Assembly: GCA_014729675.1 (NCBI GenBank)
Contig: WJJM01000062.1
Span: forward strand, 1 to 49,347
Origin: Candidatus Woesearchaeota archaeon
GTDB taxonomy: Archaea > Nanobdellota > Nanobdellia > Woesearchaeales > WJKL01
Length of the DNA stretch: 49,347 nt
Direction: 5' to 3'
In this document: in pieces, positions 9,735-18,460 of the stretch
Layout: each line of letters starts with the position of its first letter
How positions within the stretch are numbered: the stretch's first letter is position 1
Notes under the pieces: model-generated
The model's database searches: none
Seen by the model: only the letters and a program-made list of their open reading frames with translations
Told to the model about the DNA's origin: nothing
Translations under genes and position numbers: made by a program

Positions 9735-11054
9735 ATATATCTTTTCAAAGGTTTCTTTGTTCCTGAATAAGAACAAGAGGCCTTCCCCGGGTTCTTTCCA
9801 GATGTTAGATTTCATCTCTGGATCTATATAGATATAGTCTATGCTGTACTGTCTAAGAAGCTGTGTTGTCTTTTCAAGATTTCTTGAATAAAAAATAGTG
9901 TTGATGTCTTCTTTTATCCCTTCAAGGTTGGATTGATATAATTGGTTACTGTCCAAAACAGTGTCTCTTTCTGCAACTGTCTGTATCCAGAAGCTGTTTT
10001 CTGTTTCTGAGAATATGACTGAACCTTTGTTAGAATTGTCTTTCAGCCATTCTAATGATGAGATTACTTCTTTTGAAGGCTGAGAATCTGCTAAAGATTT
10101 TATCTGTATCGCTGCAGGAAGCAGCAATCCTATCAATAAGATAAAGAAGGTAGCTTTCTTTATGGTCTCTAATGCCCATTCTCTTTTTATCAATGCGATG
10201 ATAGGATAGGTTGCTATAATTATAACTATCACATTAAGGAAAAGGTTAAGATCAGAAAAATAGAAAGATATTGTTCCCATCATCAAAAGTAAAGAATACC
10301 CTTTTATCTGTTTCTTATTTTTCCAGACAATATAAAGTCCTGGTATGAACAAAAGAAGGGCAAATGTTGTGTAGCCTATTGAAGCTCCAAGCTCGAAGAT
10401 AATGTTAAAAGAAGGCTCAGGTATGTTTAGGAAACCCATACTTCTGAATATCAGGATATGGTTGATTATAGAAGGTATTGCAACTGCAAGGCTGTATAGT
10501 CTTCTTAATCCATTGTTGATATAGATAAGAAAAGATGCAATTACCAGTAGGTTGATCGGGCTGTAGAAAGCTGTGCCTGTCATCAAAAGCAAAGCAGATG
10601 TTTTTGAAAAAGCATCATCTCTTGTATATATATAAAAAGAAAGAAGCAACAAGACCATGGAAAGGGCATGAGGATTTATTATAGTGAACATATAGATGAA
10701 TGCAGGAGATATAGCTGTCAGAGCTGTTATGATGTTCTTTTGTTGCTCTTTGAATCCAAGATTAGACAGCAATGCATAAAGAATTATCAATGATAACATC
10801 CCCAAAACAGAGGGGAGGATTATAGCAGAAAGCGAAAGGCTTAATGCTTTTCCAAGATATGCAAGCAGATGATGGAATGGATTAAAGATATATTCTTCAG
10901 GAAGGCCTGACTTTTGTATGCTGGCTGCAAGGTCAAGATGATGGTATGACTCTCTTCCCGGAAGGATTGTATCGTGATTTATAAATCTAAGCAGAGGGAC
11001 CATTGACAGGACAAGGGCTGCAACTGTGATCATGATATAGATTTTTTTGTTCAT
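9693..11054 (-). CDS. Polytopic membrane protein, STT3/GT39-like glycosyltransferase-family architecture
   Basis: Multiple TMs; soluble C-terminus paralogous to the neighbouring gene (SSLEWLKDNSNKGSVIF...AERDTVLDS). Start placed at MNKKIYIM (11054) preceded by a GGTGGAGG RBS. Confidence 0.65.
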   Translation of the reverse strand: MNKKIYIMITVAALVLSMVPLLRFINHDTILPGRESYHHLDLAASIQKSGLPEEYIFNPFHHLLAYLGKALSLSLSAIILPSVLGMLSLIILYALLSNLGFKEQQKNIITALTAISPAFIYMFTIINPHALSMVLLLLSFYIYTRDDAFSKTSALLLMTGTAFYSPINLLVIASFLIYINNGLRRLYSLAVAIPSIINHILIFRSMGFLNIPEPSFNIIFELGASIGYTTFALLLFIPGLYIVWKNKKQIKGYSLLLMMGTISFYFSDLNLFLNVIVIIIATYPIIALIKREWALETIKKATFFILLIGLLLPAAIQIKSLADSQPSKEVISSLEWLKDNSNKGSVIFSETENSFWIQTVAERDTVLDSNQLYQSNLEGIKEDINTIFYSRNLEKTTQLLRQYSIDYIYIDPEMKSNIWKEPGEGLLFLFRNKETFEKIYSKNSIEIWKITLS

Positions 11055-12529
11055 CTTAGTTCCTCCACCTTGCATAAAGATTGATATATCAGGATATTAT
11101 CTTCATAAACCTTTTCAAAGCATTCTCCATCAATATACCTTAACCGGTCTATGTTGTACTCTTGTTTTGCTTTTTCTGAAAAAAAGATATAATCTGTACT
11201 GTACTTATTCAGCAGATCTATGGCTTCTATCTTATAAGGGGTCTTGAACATCCGTTCTATGTCTTCCAACCTCTGGGACGGATTTTCTGTAAGAAGGAAA
11301 TTGCTGTCAACGATATTTTTTCTTTCTGCCACTGCAGTTATCAGGTGGCCTTGTTCAGGAGTTGCAAGGATTGTGCTGTTCTCTTCAGAATTTTCCCTGA
11401 GCCAGAGAAGTGCATCGATCTCTGCATTGTCAGGAGAATCTGATATCGACTCCATGGTTATGTAAAAAGAAGCTGTTATTGAGCTTAATATGAAAACTAT
11501 AAGCATAACCAAAAGAAGATGTTTTTTGTAGTCTGAAAATAAGGTCTTTTTCAGGTAGATATTTGCGTCCTTAAGTGTCTTGGCTGAAAGTATAGCCATT
11601 GTTATTCCTAGTATGATGTAGCCTGCTTCAGGATCTATCAGCTTTAGCCAAAGAAGGATCAAGGATGACATGGCAAAGGATATCAAAAGATAAAGGCTCT
11701 TGTCTTTTCTTTTTAACAGGTAATTGTAGATAGTGTATATCCCTGCACTGAAAGGGATGACTCCTATAGTTATTATGGCTTCCAGAATACTTAAAGGTGT
11801 GAAATAAGATGAGAGTATCTGTGAAGGGATGTTCTGCCAGATGACCAGAGGGCCATGAGCCAGCAATGCCTGCCTGTAGATGATAAGCTGGGTAAAAACT
11901 GTAAGGAATATAGAAAACAGGAACAGCTCGGTCTCTGATCTTTCAAGCTTTATGTGCTCAAGCTTTGCAAGAAGCATATATATTATTATGCTTGCAGCAA
12001 ATATCAATGAGGAAGGATGAAGTATGGAAAGAAGCAGTATGCATATGATTGCTGAATTTGTCTTTTTAGAATCCATGAGAAGATATAATGTGAAAAACAT
12101 CAAAGGAATTACCAGAGAGTATATAGATATACTATTTATTGTTTCAGAAAGATAGATGGGGATAAAAGCTGATATGAATGAAGCAGTCAATGCTATATTC
12201 TCGCTGTTTGTTATCTTTTTTGAGATAAGATATGTTATGATTATGATAGAGGATGCTATCAGGTTAGGGAGAAGCTTAAAAACTATGGTGTCTGGTAGGG
12301 GGATGTTGATTATAGCCAGGATATAAGGGTGTATCGGAGAGAAGATATTTGTCTTTCCTCCAAAACTTAGACTGTCTTTGATCAAAGGAAGGCCTGTGTC
12401 TTTTATGTGGTTTATCTGTCTTAAGGTATCATAAGAATCATAATTAAAGTTTTCAGGCTGAAACTCAAAATACAGCCTGAATGAAAATACAAGCAGGAAT
12501 ATCAAAGCCAGTATATAATATTTCTTCAT
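11051..12529 (-). CDS. Polytopic membrane protein, STT3/GT39-like glycosyltransferase-family architecture
   Basis: About 12 hydrophobic segments; NYDSYDTLRQINHIKDTGLPLIKDSLSFGG and C-terminal DALLWLRENSEENSTILATPEQGHLITAVAERKNIVDS. Confidence 0.65.
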   Translation of the reverse strand: MKKYYILALIFLLVFSFRLYFEFQPENFNYDSYDTLRQINHIKDTGLPLIKDSLSFGGKTNIFSPIHPYILAIINIPLPDTIVFKLLPNLIASSIIIITYLISKKITNSENIALTASFISAFIPIYLSETINSISIYSLVIPLMFFTLYLLMDSKKTNSAIICILLLSILHPSSLIFAASIIIYMLLAKLEHIKLERSETELFLFSIFLTVFTQLIIYRQALLAHGPLVIWQNIPSQILSSYFTPLSILEAIITIGVIPFSAGIYTIYNYLLKRKDKSLYLLISFAMSSLILLWLKLIDPEAGYIILGITMAILSAKTLKDANIYLKKTLFSDYKKHLLLVMLIVFILSSITASFYITMESISDSPDNAEIDALLWLRENSEENSTILATPEQGHLITAVAERKNIVDSNFLLTENPSQRLEDIERMFKTPYKIEAIDLLNKYSTDYIFFSEKAKQEYNIDRLRYIDGECFEKVYEDNILIYQSLCKVEELR

Positions 12530-12602
12530 CTGTTTTTTCTTTTATTTATGCATTTAAATAAGTTTAGTAAAGCTTTTAAAATAAAAATCTTTAGGATGTT
12601 TT

Positions 12603-13292
12603 ATGAGAAGGGCTTCAGGGAATAAAGATATAGATGCGTTGCTGGAAGGGGGTTATGAGACTGATATCATAAGTACTGTGTATGGCCCTGCAGGTTCTGG
12701 AAAGACATTGTTCTGTTTGTTGGCTGCTATAAGATGTGTTAAAGAAGGGAAAAAGGTTGTATTTATAGATACAGAAGGAGGGTTTAGTGTAGAGAGGCTT
12801 AAACAGCTTAGTGATGATTACAAGGATATTCTTGACAATGTATTCTTCCTGAGACCAACTTCTTTCAAAGAGCAGAAAGATGCTTTTGAAAAACTAAAAG
12901 GGTTTGTCAATGACAAGATAGGGTTGATAATAGTTGATACAATATCTATGCTTTACAGGCTGGAATTAGGAAAAACAGATGATGTGTATGGGGTGAACAG
13001 AGAACTTGGACTGCAGATAGCTTATCTTAATGAGATAGCAAGAAAAAAAGAGATTCCAATCATAGTGACGAACCAGGTCTATGCTGATTTTGGGAAGAGG
13101 GATGGAGTCAAGCTTGTAGGAGGGGACCTTCTTAAATATGGAAGCAAATGCATGATGGAATTGGGCCTAAGCGGAAAGAACAGAATTGTGAGTTTAAAGA
13201 AGCATAGGTCGATTGAAGCTGGGAAATCTTTCTTGTTCAATATTACAGAAAAAGGAATAGAAAAAATAGAGAGGAAGTTCATTCCTCTGTAA
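12603..13292 (+). CDS. radB: RadB, RecA/RadA family recombination mediator
   Basis: Walker A YGPAGSGKTLFC, FIDTEGGFSVERL, Walker B LIIVDTISMLY, VTNQVYAD, GGDLLKYGSKCMMEL; no N-terminal HhH domain. Confidence 0.9.
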   Translation: MRRASGNKDIDALLEGGYETDIISTVYGPAGSGKTLFCLLAAIRCVKEGKKVVFIDTEGGFSVERLKQLSDDYKDILDNVFFLRPTSFKEQKDAFEKLKGFVNDKIGLIIVDTISMLYRLELGKTDDVYGVNRELGLQIAYLNEIARKKEIPIIVTNQVYADFGKRDGVKLVGGDLLKYGSKCMMELGLSGKNRIVSLKKHRSIEAGKSFLFNITEKGIEKIERKFIPL

Positions 13293-13884
13293 AGTCCTCC
13301 AAGGTTGCCTTGAAATCTTCGTCTTTCTTTATCAGATCTTTATTTTTCATATATTCTCTTGCAAGGATATAGAACAGCAATCCCAAAGATTTCTTTCCCT
13401 TGTTGTTGCACGGAACAACTAAGTCTATCTTATTGGACTGGTTGTTTGTATCGCATAGCGCTATTACTGGAATGCCTACCTTTAATGCATCATCTACTGC
13501 ATTCCTGTCTGGCCATGAGTCTGCAACAAGGACTATGTCAACCTCCATGAAGTTTTTTAAGTTAGGGTTAGTCAAGATTCCAGGAGGATATCTTCCTGCA
13601 AAGAACTTTACTCCTGTAAGTTCACCGAACTTCTTTACTGCTTTCCATCCATTTTCCCTTCTTGATACTATCAATACTCTTTCCGGGTCATACTGTGCAA
13701 GCAGGTTTGCTGCAAGCCTGAGCCTCTCGTCTATCTCCTGAAGGTTCAATACTGAAAGACCGTCAGGTCTTGTCTTGTATATGAACTTATTCATATATCT
13801 TGTCCTGAACTTTGTACCTATATGTATCCCTGATTTAAGATACTGTTCCTGTGGAACTAAAAATTCTGGATTGTTTTCTGCCAT
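13279..13884 (-). CDS. rpsB: 30S ribosomal protein S2 (archaeal/eukaryotic SA type)
   Basis: YLKSGIHIGTKFRTRYMNKFIYKTRPDGLSVLNLQEIDERL, FAGRYPPGILTNPNLKNFMEVDIVLVADSWPDRNAVDDALKVGIPVIALCDTNNQ; start at MAENNPEF (13884) after a GAGGT RBS. Confidence 0.95.
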   Translation of the reverse strand: MAENNPEFLVPQEQYLKSGIHIGTKFRTRYMNKFIYKTRPDGLSVLNLQEIDERLRLAANLLAQYDPERVLIVSRRENGWKAVKKFGELTGVKFFAGRYPPGILTNPNLKNFMEVDIVLVADSWPDRNAVDDALKVGIPVIALCDTNNQSNKIDLVVPCNNKGKKSLGLLFYILAREYMKNKDLIKKDEDFKATLEDFTEE

Positions 13885-14095
13885 TTGTTTTACCTCTAGC
13901 AATAAGAATTGACATCTTACTGCAATTATTATCACCCTTGCAGTGTGCTAAACAATTATTGTTTAACTGGGTAATGTGTTGGAATGTGAATAGATTGTTT
14001 ATAAAGTTATCGGAAAACTAAGTTTTTCAGGACAACAGGGGCGTTATAAAGAAAGTCAATTGTTTATCTGTTGTGTTTTAAGAAGAAGAAATGAA

Positions 14096-14614
14096 TTAAG
14101 AAAAAACTTCTATATCTTTATAGATCGGTCCTTCTTTGGTTAGTTCTGAAGAGATAAGTTTGAATTCAGTTATCTTGAATTCTTTTGGTTGGAATTTTAT
14201 GTTTTTTAATGAATCTACGAATAATTGTTTCTGTTCTGGAGCCAGGAATTTGATTCTTGCTAATGTGATATGCGGATGGAAGTCAAAGTCTTTTTTGAAG
14301 TTAAATTTTTCTAAGGCTTTTTCAATATCTTCTTGGAGTTTTGTTAATTGTTTATTTTCTTCTAAACCAAGCCAGACAACTCTGATGTATGATTCTGATG
14401 GAAATACTCCTAAGTGTGTTGTCTTGAGGGTGAAAGGTTTGAATCTTATTTGTTTTAAGCATTCTATTATTGCTTGTTTTTCTTCTGTATCTCCCAGGAA
14501 TTTTAATGTTAAGTGGAATTGAGAAGGATATGTTGCTTTTGATACGGGCAGTTGTTTTTGAATCTCTTTAAAATAATCTTTATTGTCCACATCAATTGCT
14601 ATGAATAGTCTCAT
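14096..14614 (-). CDS. thpR: RNA 2',3'-cyclic phosphodiesterase (LigT/ThpR, 2H superfamily)
   Basis: Two HxTx motifs: FHLTLKFLGD and FHPHITLARIK. Confidence 0.9.
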   Translation of the reverse strand: MRLFIAIDVDNKDYFKEIQKQLPVSKATYPSQFHLTLKFLGDTEEKQAIIECLKQIRFKPFTLKTTHLGVFPSESYIRVVWLGLEENKQLTKLQEDIEKALEKFNFKKDFDFHPHITLARIKFLAPEQKQLFVDSLKNIKFQPKEFKITEFKLISSELTKEGPIYKDIEVFS

Positions 14615-14669
14615 AAAAAGGATTAAAACAAAAAGATATTTAAAACTATCTTAGTTATATTATATTAAG

Positions 14670-14975
14670 ATGAACGTGCTTTTTATCTGCAACCAGAATG
14701 AGAACAGGAGTAAGACGGCTGAACTGATATTTAAAGACAGGTTTAAGACGAAGTCTGCAGGATTGTTTAATGTAAAGCCAGTAAGTTCTAAGGATATTGG
14801 TTGGACTGACAAGGTTGTAGTTATGGAAGATAGGCAAAGGAGTGAGATAGGAAAAAGGTTTCCTAGAGAATACATGCAGAAACAAATCCTTTCTTTGGAT
14901 ATTCCTGATATCTATAGATTTAACCAGCCTGAATTGGTTGAAATATTAAAAAATAAGATGGAAAAATTATTCTAG
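14670..14975 (+). CDS. Short low-molecular-weight protein tyrosine phosphatase-like protein
   Basis: N-terminal VLFICNQNENRSKTAE (CX5RS P-loop); only 101 aa. Confidence 0.65.
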   Translation: MNVLFICNQNENRSKTAELIFKDRFKTKSAGLFNVKPVSSKDIGWTDKVVVMEDRQRSEIGKRFPREYMQKQILSLDIPDIYRFNQPELVEILKNKMEKLF

Positions 14976-15168
14976 CCATTCTTTGAGTTTTTTTAATGAT
15001 TTTTCTTTGTCTTTGAAGATCTTTGTTTCGCTTACTGAAAGTTCTGGAATCTTTCTTGTTAGTTTATATTTTTTTACCTTCGTGATTCTGTATCTCTGAA
15101 AGAGTTATTGTCCACTTTCTATTTGAATGCTATTCTAATTTTTTCATTTTAGAAAAAAAAGAAAAAAA

Positions 15169-16224
15169 TTAAATGTCTTTGAGGCCTCCTTCAGTTACAT
15201 TGAAGCAAACCTCGCCATCCCCTAAATTTGGAGCATCTATAAGCTTTGCAACCCTGCTTCCTTTTTTTCCTTTTCTTAGATATATCCTGAATGTGGAAGC
15301 ATGCGCAACTATATGTCCCCCGATAGCAGCAGTTGGGTCTCCGAAGAATTGGTCTGGCTTGGACATGACCTGGTTGGTTACATAGACTCCTACATTATAC
15401 TGGTCTGCAAGCTTAAGCAGAGTATGCATGTGCTTGTTAAGCTTCTGCTGTCTTTCTGCTAAAGTTCCTCTTCCTATAAATTCTGCTCTGAAGTGCGCTG
15501 TCAAGGAATCTACTATGATCAATTTGACATTCTCTCCGTTCTTTATAAGATCCTCTACTTTTTCTGTCAAAAGCATCTGATGGTCTGAGTTGTATGCTCT
15601 TGCCACTTTTATAGACTTAAGCACCTGCTCTGGATCAAGGCCTGCTCCCTTAGCTAATTGCATTATCCTTTCAGGACGAAAGGTGTTTTCAGTGTCTATA
15701 TAAACGGCTATAGGTGCTTTTGCATCCTTTACCTTCTGGATGTTTGTAGCCAGGATATGGCCTATCTGGGTCTTTCCAGAGCCGAACTCTCCAAAACATT
15801 CTGTTATTGCCCCTGTCTCAAAACCTCCTCCCATCAGCTCGTCAAACGCTTCTGAGGTTGTTTTTATCTTCTCTATGGTATCTCTTTTCTTCAGCAGGTC
15901 TGCTCCTGACTCAAAACCCATATCTAATGAATTTCTTGCCTCATTGATCATCTTTCTTGCAACTGCTTCTGTGACTCCTGCTGTATCTGTCATCTCTCCA
16001 GGAGAAGATACTGCTATTGACATCAGATCCTTGTAGCCAGCCTCTCTCAGCTTTTCAGCTGTAGCTGCTCCTACTCCCGGCAGATCTGATATTGATTTTT
16101 CTTTCTTTTCTTCTGTTTTTGGTTCTTCCATTTTTTGTTCTTTTTTTGATTTTTTTTGAGAATCTTTTGATTCTTCTGCTTCCTTATTTGGAAGTATTTC
16201 ATCTGTTTTAGCTTTAGCTAACAT
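15169..16224 (-). CDS. radA: DNA repair and recombination protein RadA
   Basis: HhH (ISDLPGVGAATAEKLREAGY), Walker A CFGEFGSGKTQIGH, Walker B LIIVDSLTAHFRAEF, VYVTNQVMSKPDQFFGDPTAAIGGHIVAHA. ATG at 16224 preceded by AAAGGTG. Confidence 0.96.
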   Translation of the reverse strand: MLAKAKTDEILPNKEAEESKDSQKKSKKEQKMEEPKTEEKKEKSISDLPGVGAATAEKLREAGYKDLMSIAVSSPGEMTDTAGVTEAVARKMINEARNSLDMGFESGADLLKKRDTIEKIKTTSEAFDELMGGGFETGAITECFGEFGSGKTQIGHILATNIQKVKDAKAPIAVYIDTENTFRPERIMQLAKGAGLDPEQVLKSIKVARAYNSDHQMLLTEKVEDLIKNGENVKLIIVDSLTAHFRAEFIGRGTLAERQQKLNKHMHTLLKLADQYNVGVYVTNQVMSKPDQFFGDPTAAIGGHIVAHASTFRIYLRKGKKGSRVAKLIDAPNLGDGEVCFNVTEGGLKDI

Positions 16225-16301
16225 AAATATCACCTTTGTATTTTAATTTTACTAAAATTAAAGAAAAACGAAGCAATCTGCTTCGAATTTCAATATGAAG
16301 C

Positions 16302-16586
16302 TTACATTGCAGTAGCTTCTTGCTGTTCGATGTCTTTCAGCACAACGTACTCGTAAGCTTTATGCAATACAAGTGCGGCTTTTGGAAGGTCATTGATTCT
16401 CATAGAATTTGTTGACTTCCATTCTCCGCTTTTATCAGTATACCTTCTTTGAAGGCTTATTGTCCTGAATTCAGTTTCTTGACCGTCCTTTGACTGGCCT
16501 TTGTTTTTCCACACAGTTGCCTGAATTACCCCTGTGCTAAACTTTTTTTCCGGCATTCCGCCGTTGTTTGTGTTTTCTTGTGTCAT
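16302..16586 (-). CDS. Conserved small protein, candidate nucleic-acid-binding protein co-oriented with radA
   Basis: Start at MTQENTNN (16586) with GGAGGTG RBS; the ORF-track start sits on top of that RBS. Strand-rich GVIQATVWKNKGQSKDGQETEFRTISLQRRYTDKSGEWKSTNSMRINDLPKAALVLHKAYEYVVL. Confidence 0.65.
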   Translation of the reverse strand: MTQENTNNGGMPEKKFSTGVIQATVWKNKGQSKDGQETEFRTISLQRRYTDKSGEWKSTNSMRINDLPKAALVLHKAYEYVVLKDIEQQEATAM

Positions 16587-16758
16587 TTGCGACACCTCCA
16601 TTGCTTTCGCATCTTATTTCAAACCTCCCTGGTTGTGGGCTCTTGCTGCCTTAGACAGCAACAAGGCCCCAGGAGGTGGAGTTGGCAGTTTTTTCTGCCA
16701 TTTGAGCTTGAGTTTGGCCCAAGCATAGGTATATGTAAGACTAAGTTCTTTATATATC
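16587..16758 (-). promoter_or_regulatory. TATA-like promoter plus structured leader of the 16302..16586 gene
   Basis: Minus-strand GAGATATATAAAGAA at about 16745-16758; hairpins at 16624-16676 and 16683-16700 between it and the start codon. Confidence 0.5.
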
Positions 16759-16852
16759 TCACGCGCGGTTGAACAGTGGTCAGTGGTAGGTGGATTTTAG
16801 GGGTAGAAGGTCTGAGAAGGTTAAATTCTTAAGAATCAGGGATGAACAGTGG

Positions 16853-17305
16853 TCATAAGATAATCAGGGCTATCGAAACTATAAGAACTATGAACAATAT
16901 CCACTCTATTATCGTGCCTGTCTCTACAAATCCTGAGATGTTTAGCCGGGATACTGGATGGAACAAATTTACTCCTTTCTTTGTAAAACCGTCTATCAAA
17001 AGGTGAGAGGTATAGCCAATGAACAATGCAAATGCAAAATGTTTTCCAAGTGTATAATACAATGCTGCAGAGAAAAGTGCTGCTATAAACAATGTATGGA
17101 ATATTCCTCTGTGTTTTGTTATTGTTGAAATTATAGATGGGAGTACAGGGATATTCCTGCTTATCTTAGAATCTAAGGAATCTATATCCGGAAGCAGTGA
17201 TCCTAACAGCACTAATCCAAAGAAGATTATCTTATTTCCTCCTACAAAAGGAAATGTCAGAATTCCTATAAATATTCCAAAAGCCATGTGTGTTTTTGCA
17301 AGCAT
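16853..17305 (-). CDS. YdjM-like metal-dependent hydrolase (DUF457 membrane protein)
   Basis: KTHMAFGI, GSLLPDIDS, HRGIFHTLF, YTSHLLIDGFTKKGVNLFHP. Confidence 0.85.
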   Translation of the reverse strand: MLAKTHMAFGIFIGILTFPFVGGNKIIFFGLVLLGSLLPDIDSLDSKISRNIPVLPSIISTITKHRGIFHTLFIAALFSAALYYTLGKHFAFALFIGYTSHLLIDGFTKKGVNLFHPVSRLNISGFVETGTIIEWILFIVLIVSIALIIL

Positions 17306-17375
17306 GATTGTAGGATTAGTTTTAATGTATATTAAATTATTGATTTAAGTTGATCTTTTGAGATAAAAATGATTC

Positions 17376-17540
17376 AATCTTAATCTCTAAGTGTGCTCAT
17401 TGCATTCGCCCACACTATAGCGCTGAAGCAAAGGCTTTGAGTTCTGATTTCGTTTGAATGAGCACTTAACTTAAACCTCACTGAGGCTTTGCACGAAAGA
17501 AGTGAGTGCCATAGATTAAGATTTTAATTTTTGCTTTTTA
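17376..17540. repeat. Structured intergenic element (copy B of a dispersed family) with 11-bp terminal inverted repeats
   Basis: AATCTTAATCT (17376-17386) and AGATTAAGATT (17513-17523); internal AAGTGTGCTCATT/AATGAGCACTT; shares GCACGAA...GTGAGTGCCATAGATT...TTTTAATTnTGCTTTTTAT with positions 81-220. Confidence 0.7.
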
Positions 17541-17570
17541 TTAAGAAAAATAATTGAGAATTATAAAATA

Positions 17571-18395
17571 TCAAAAATCTATTACTTCTTCAAATCTTTT
17601 TTGAGCTTCTTTCTCTATTCTTTGCTTTTCTTTTCTTGTTCTTTGAGCTTCTTTTTCTAATTCTTTTTCAATAGCTTTTTTCATGTAATGTCCTGCATCA
17701 TAAACAGATCTTATTGCCTGCTCTAAGTTATCTTTATCAGGATTTATATGCTTCCTAAAAACTTGCCTCTTGTCCCCTGGGATACGATCTGGGAAATACT
17801 CATTTCCTCTTTCAGTTATACCAAACCCACCCGAACCAGGTTTTGTTCTCAAGCCATCATCAAAAGACTCAATATTTACACTGTAATGTTCTTTGACTTT
17901 GCTAAAAACTTTAGACCAAATTTGATCTTCCAAATAAGGGCCAAAATCGAAGCCATTAGATTGCACAAGAATCTCCTTAACTGTTATTGTTTCAAGTTTT
18001 GTATCATCCTTATATCTGACAAGAGGGCCGACATCATACCAGATTCCAGGTTGTTTGTATTCATCTGGATATTCTATCATTTTATCTCCAGGTTCTATCG
18101 GATGAGGATCGTCTACTTCTACTGCACTTTTTTCTCTTTCTTCTAAATACTTTTTATTGGCTATCTCGTAATCTCTTCTGGATTGAGGGGTGACAAGCAT
18201 GTTATCTTCTCTACTCTCCCTCGCCTTTTTTCTTGCATCTTCCGCAATGATATGGATAACCAAATCATCAGAAGAATATTTTTTATCATAAGAACCCCTG
18301 AGTCCATTTCCAAGAATATATTCATCAACTTCTACCTGAAATTCTTGTCCGAGAAATAATTTTTCAAGTGTTTCCCTTACTTCTTTGTCTTTCAT
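17571..18395 (-). CDS. Hypothetical protein with charged C-terminal coiled coil
   Basis: Uninterrupted 274-aa ORF, plausible composition, no recognised domain. Confidence 0.6.
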   Translation of the reverse strand: MKDKEVRETLEKLFLGQEFQVEVDEYILGNGLRGSYDKKYSSDDLVIHIIAEDARKKARESREDNMLVTPQSRRDYEIANKKYLEEREKSAVEVDDPHPIEPGDKMIEYPDEYKQPGIWYDVGPLVRYKDDTKLETITVKEILVQSNGFDFGPYLEDQIWSKVFSKVKEHYSVNIESFDDGLRTKPGSGGFGITERGNEYFPDRIPGDKRQVFRKHINPDKDNLEQAIRSVYDAGHYMKKAIEKELEKEAQRTRKEKQRIEKEAQKRFEEVIDF

Positions 18396-18460
18396 AGAAT
18401 ATAAAAAAATAGAAGAATATATATTATTTATTGTTGTTAAATATATATTATCCAGAATCC

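Noticed and set aside
16587-16700. H/ACA or C/D guide RNA in the structured leader
   Set aside because: No convincing ACA box 3' of the long hairpin and no C/D box pair was found.
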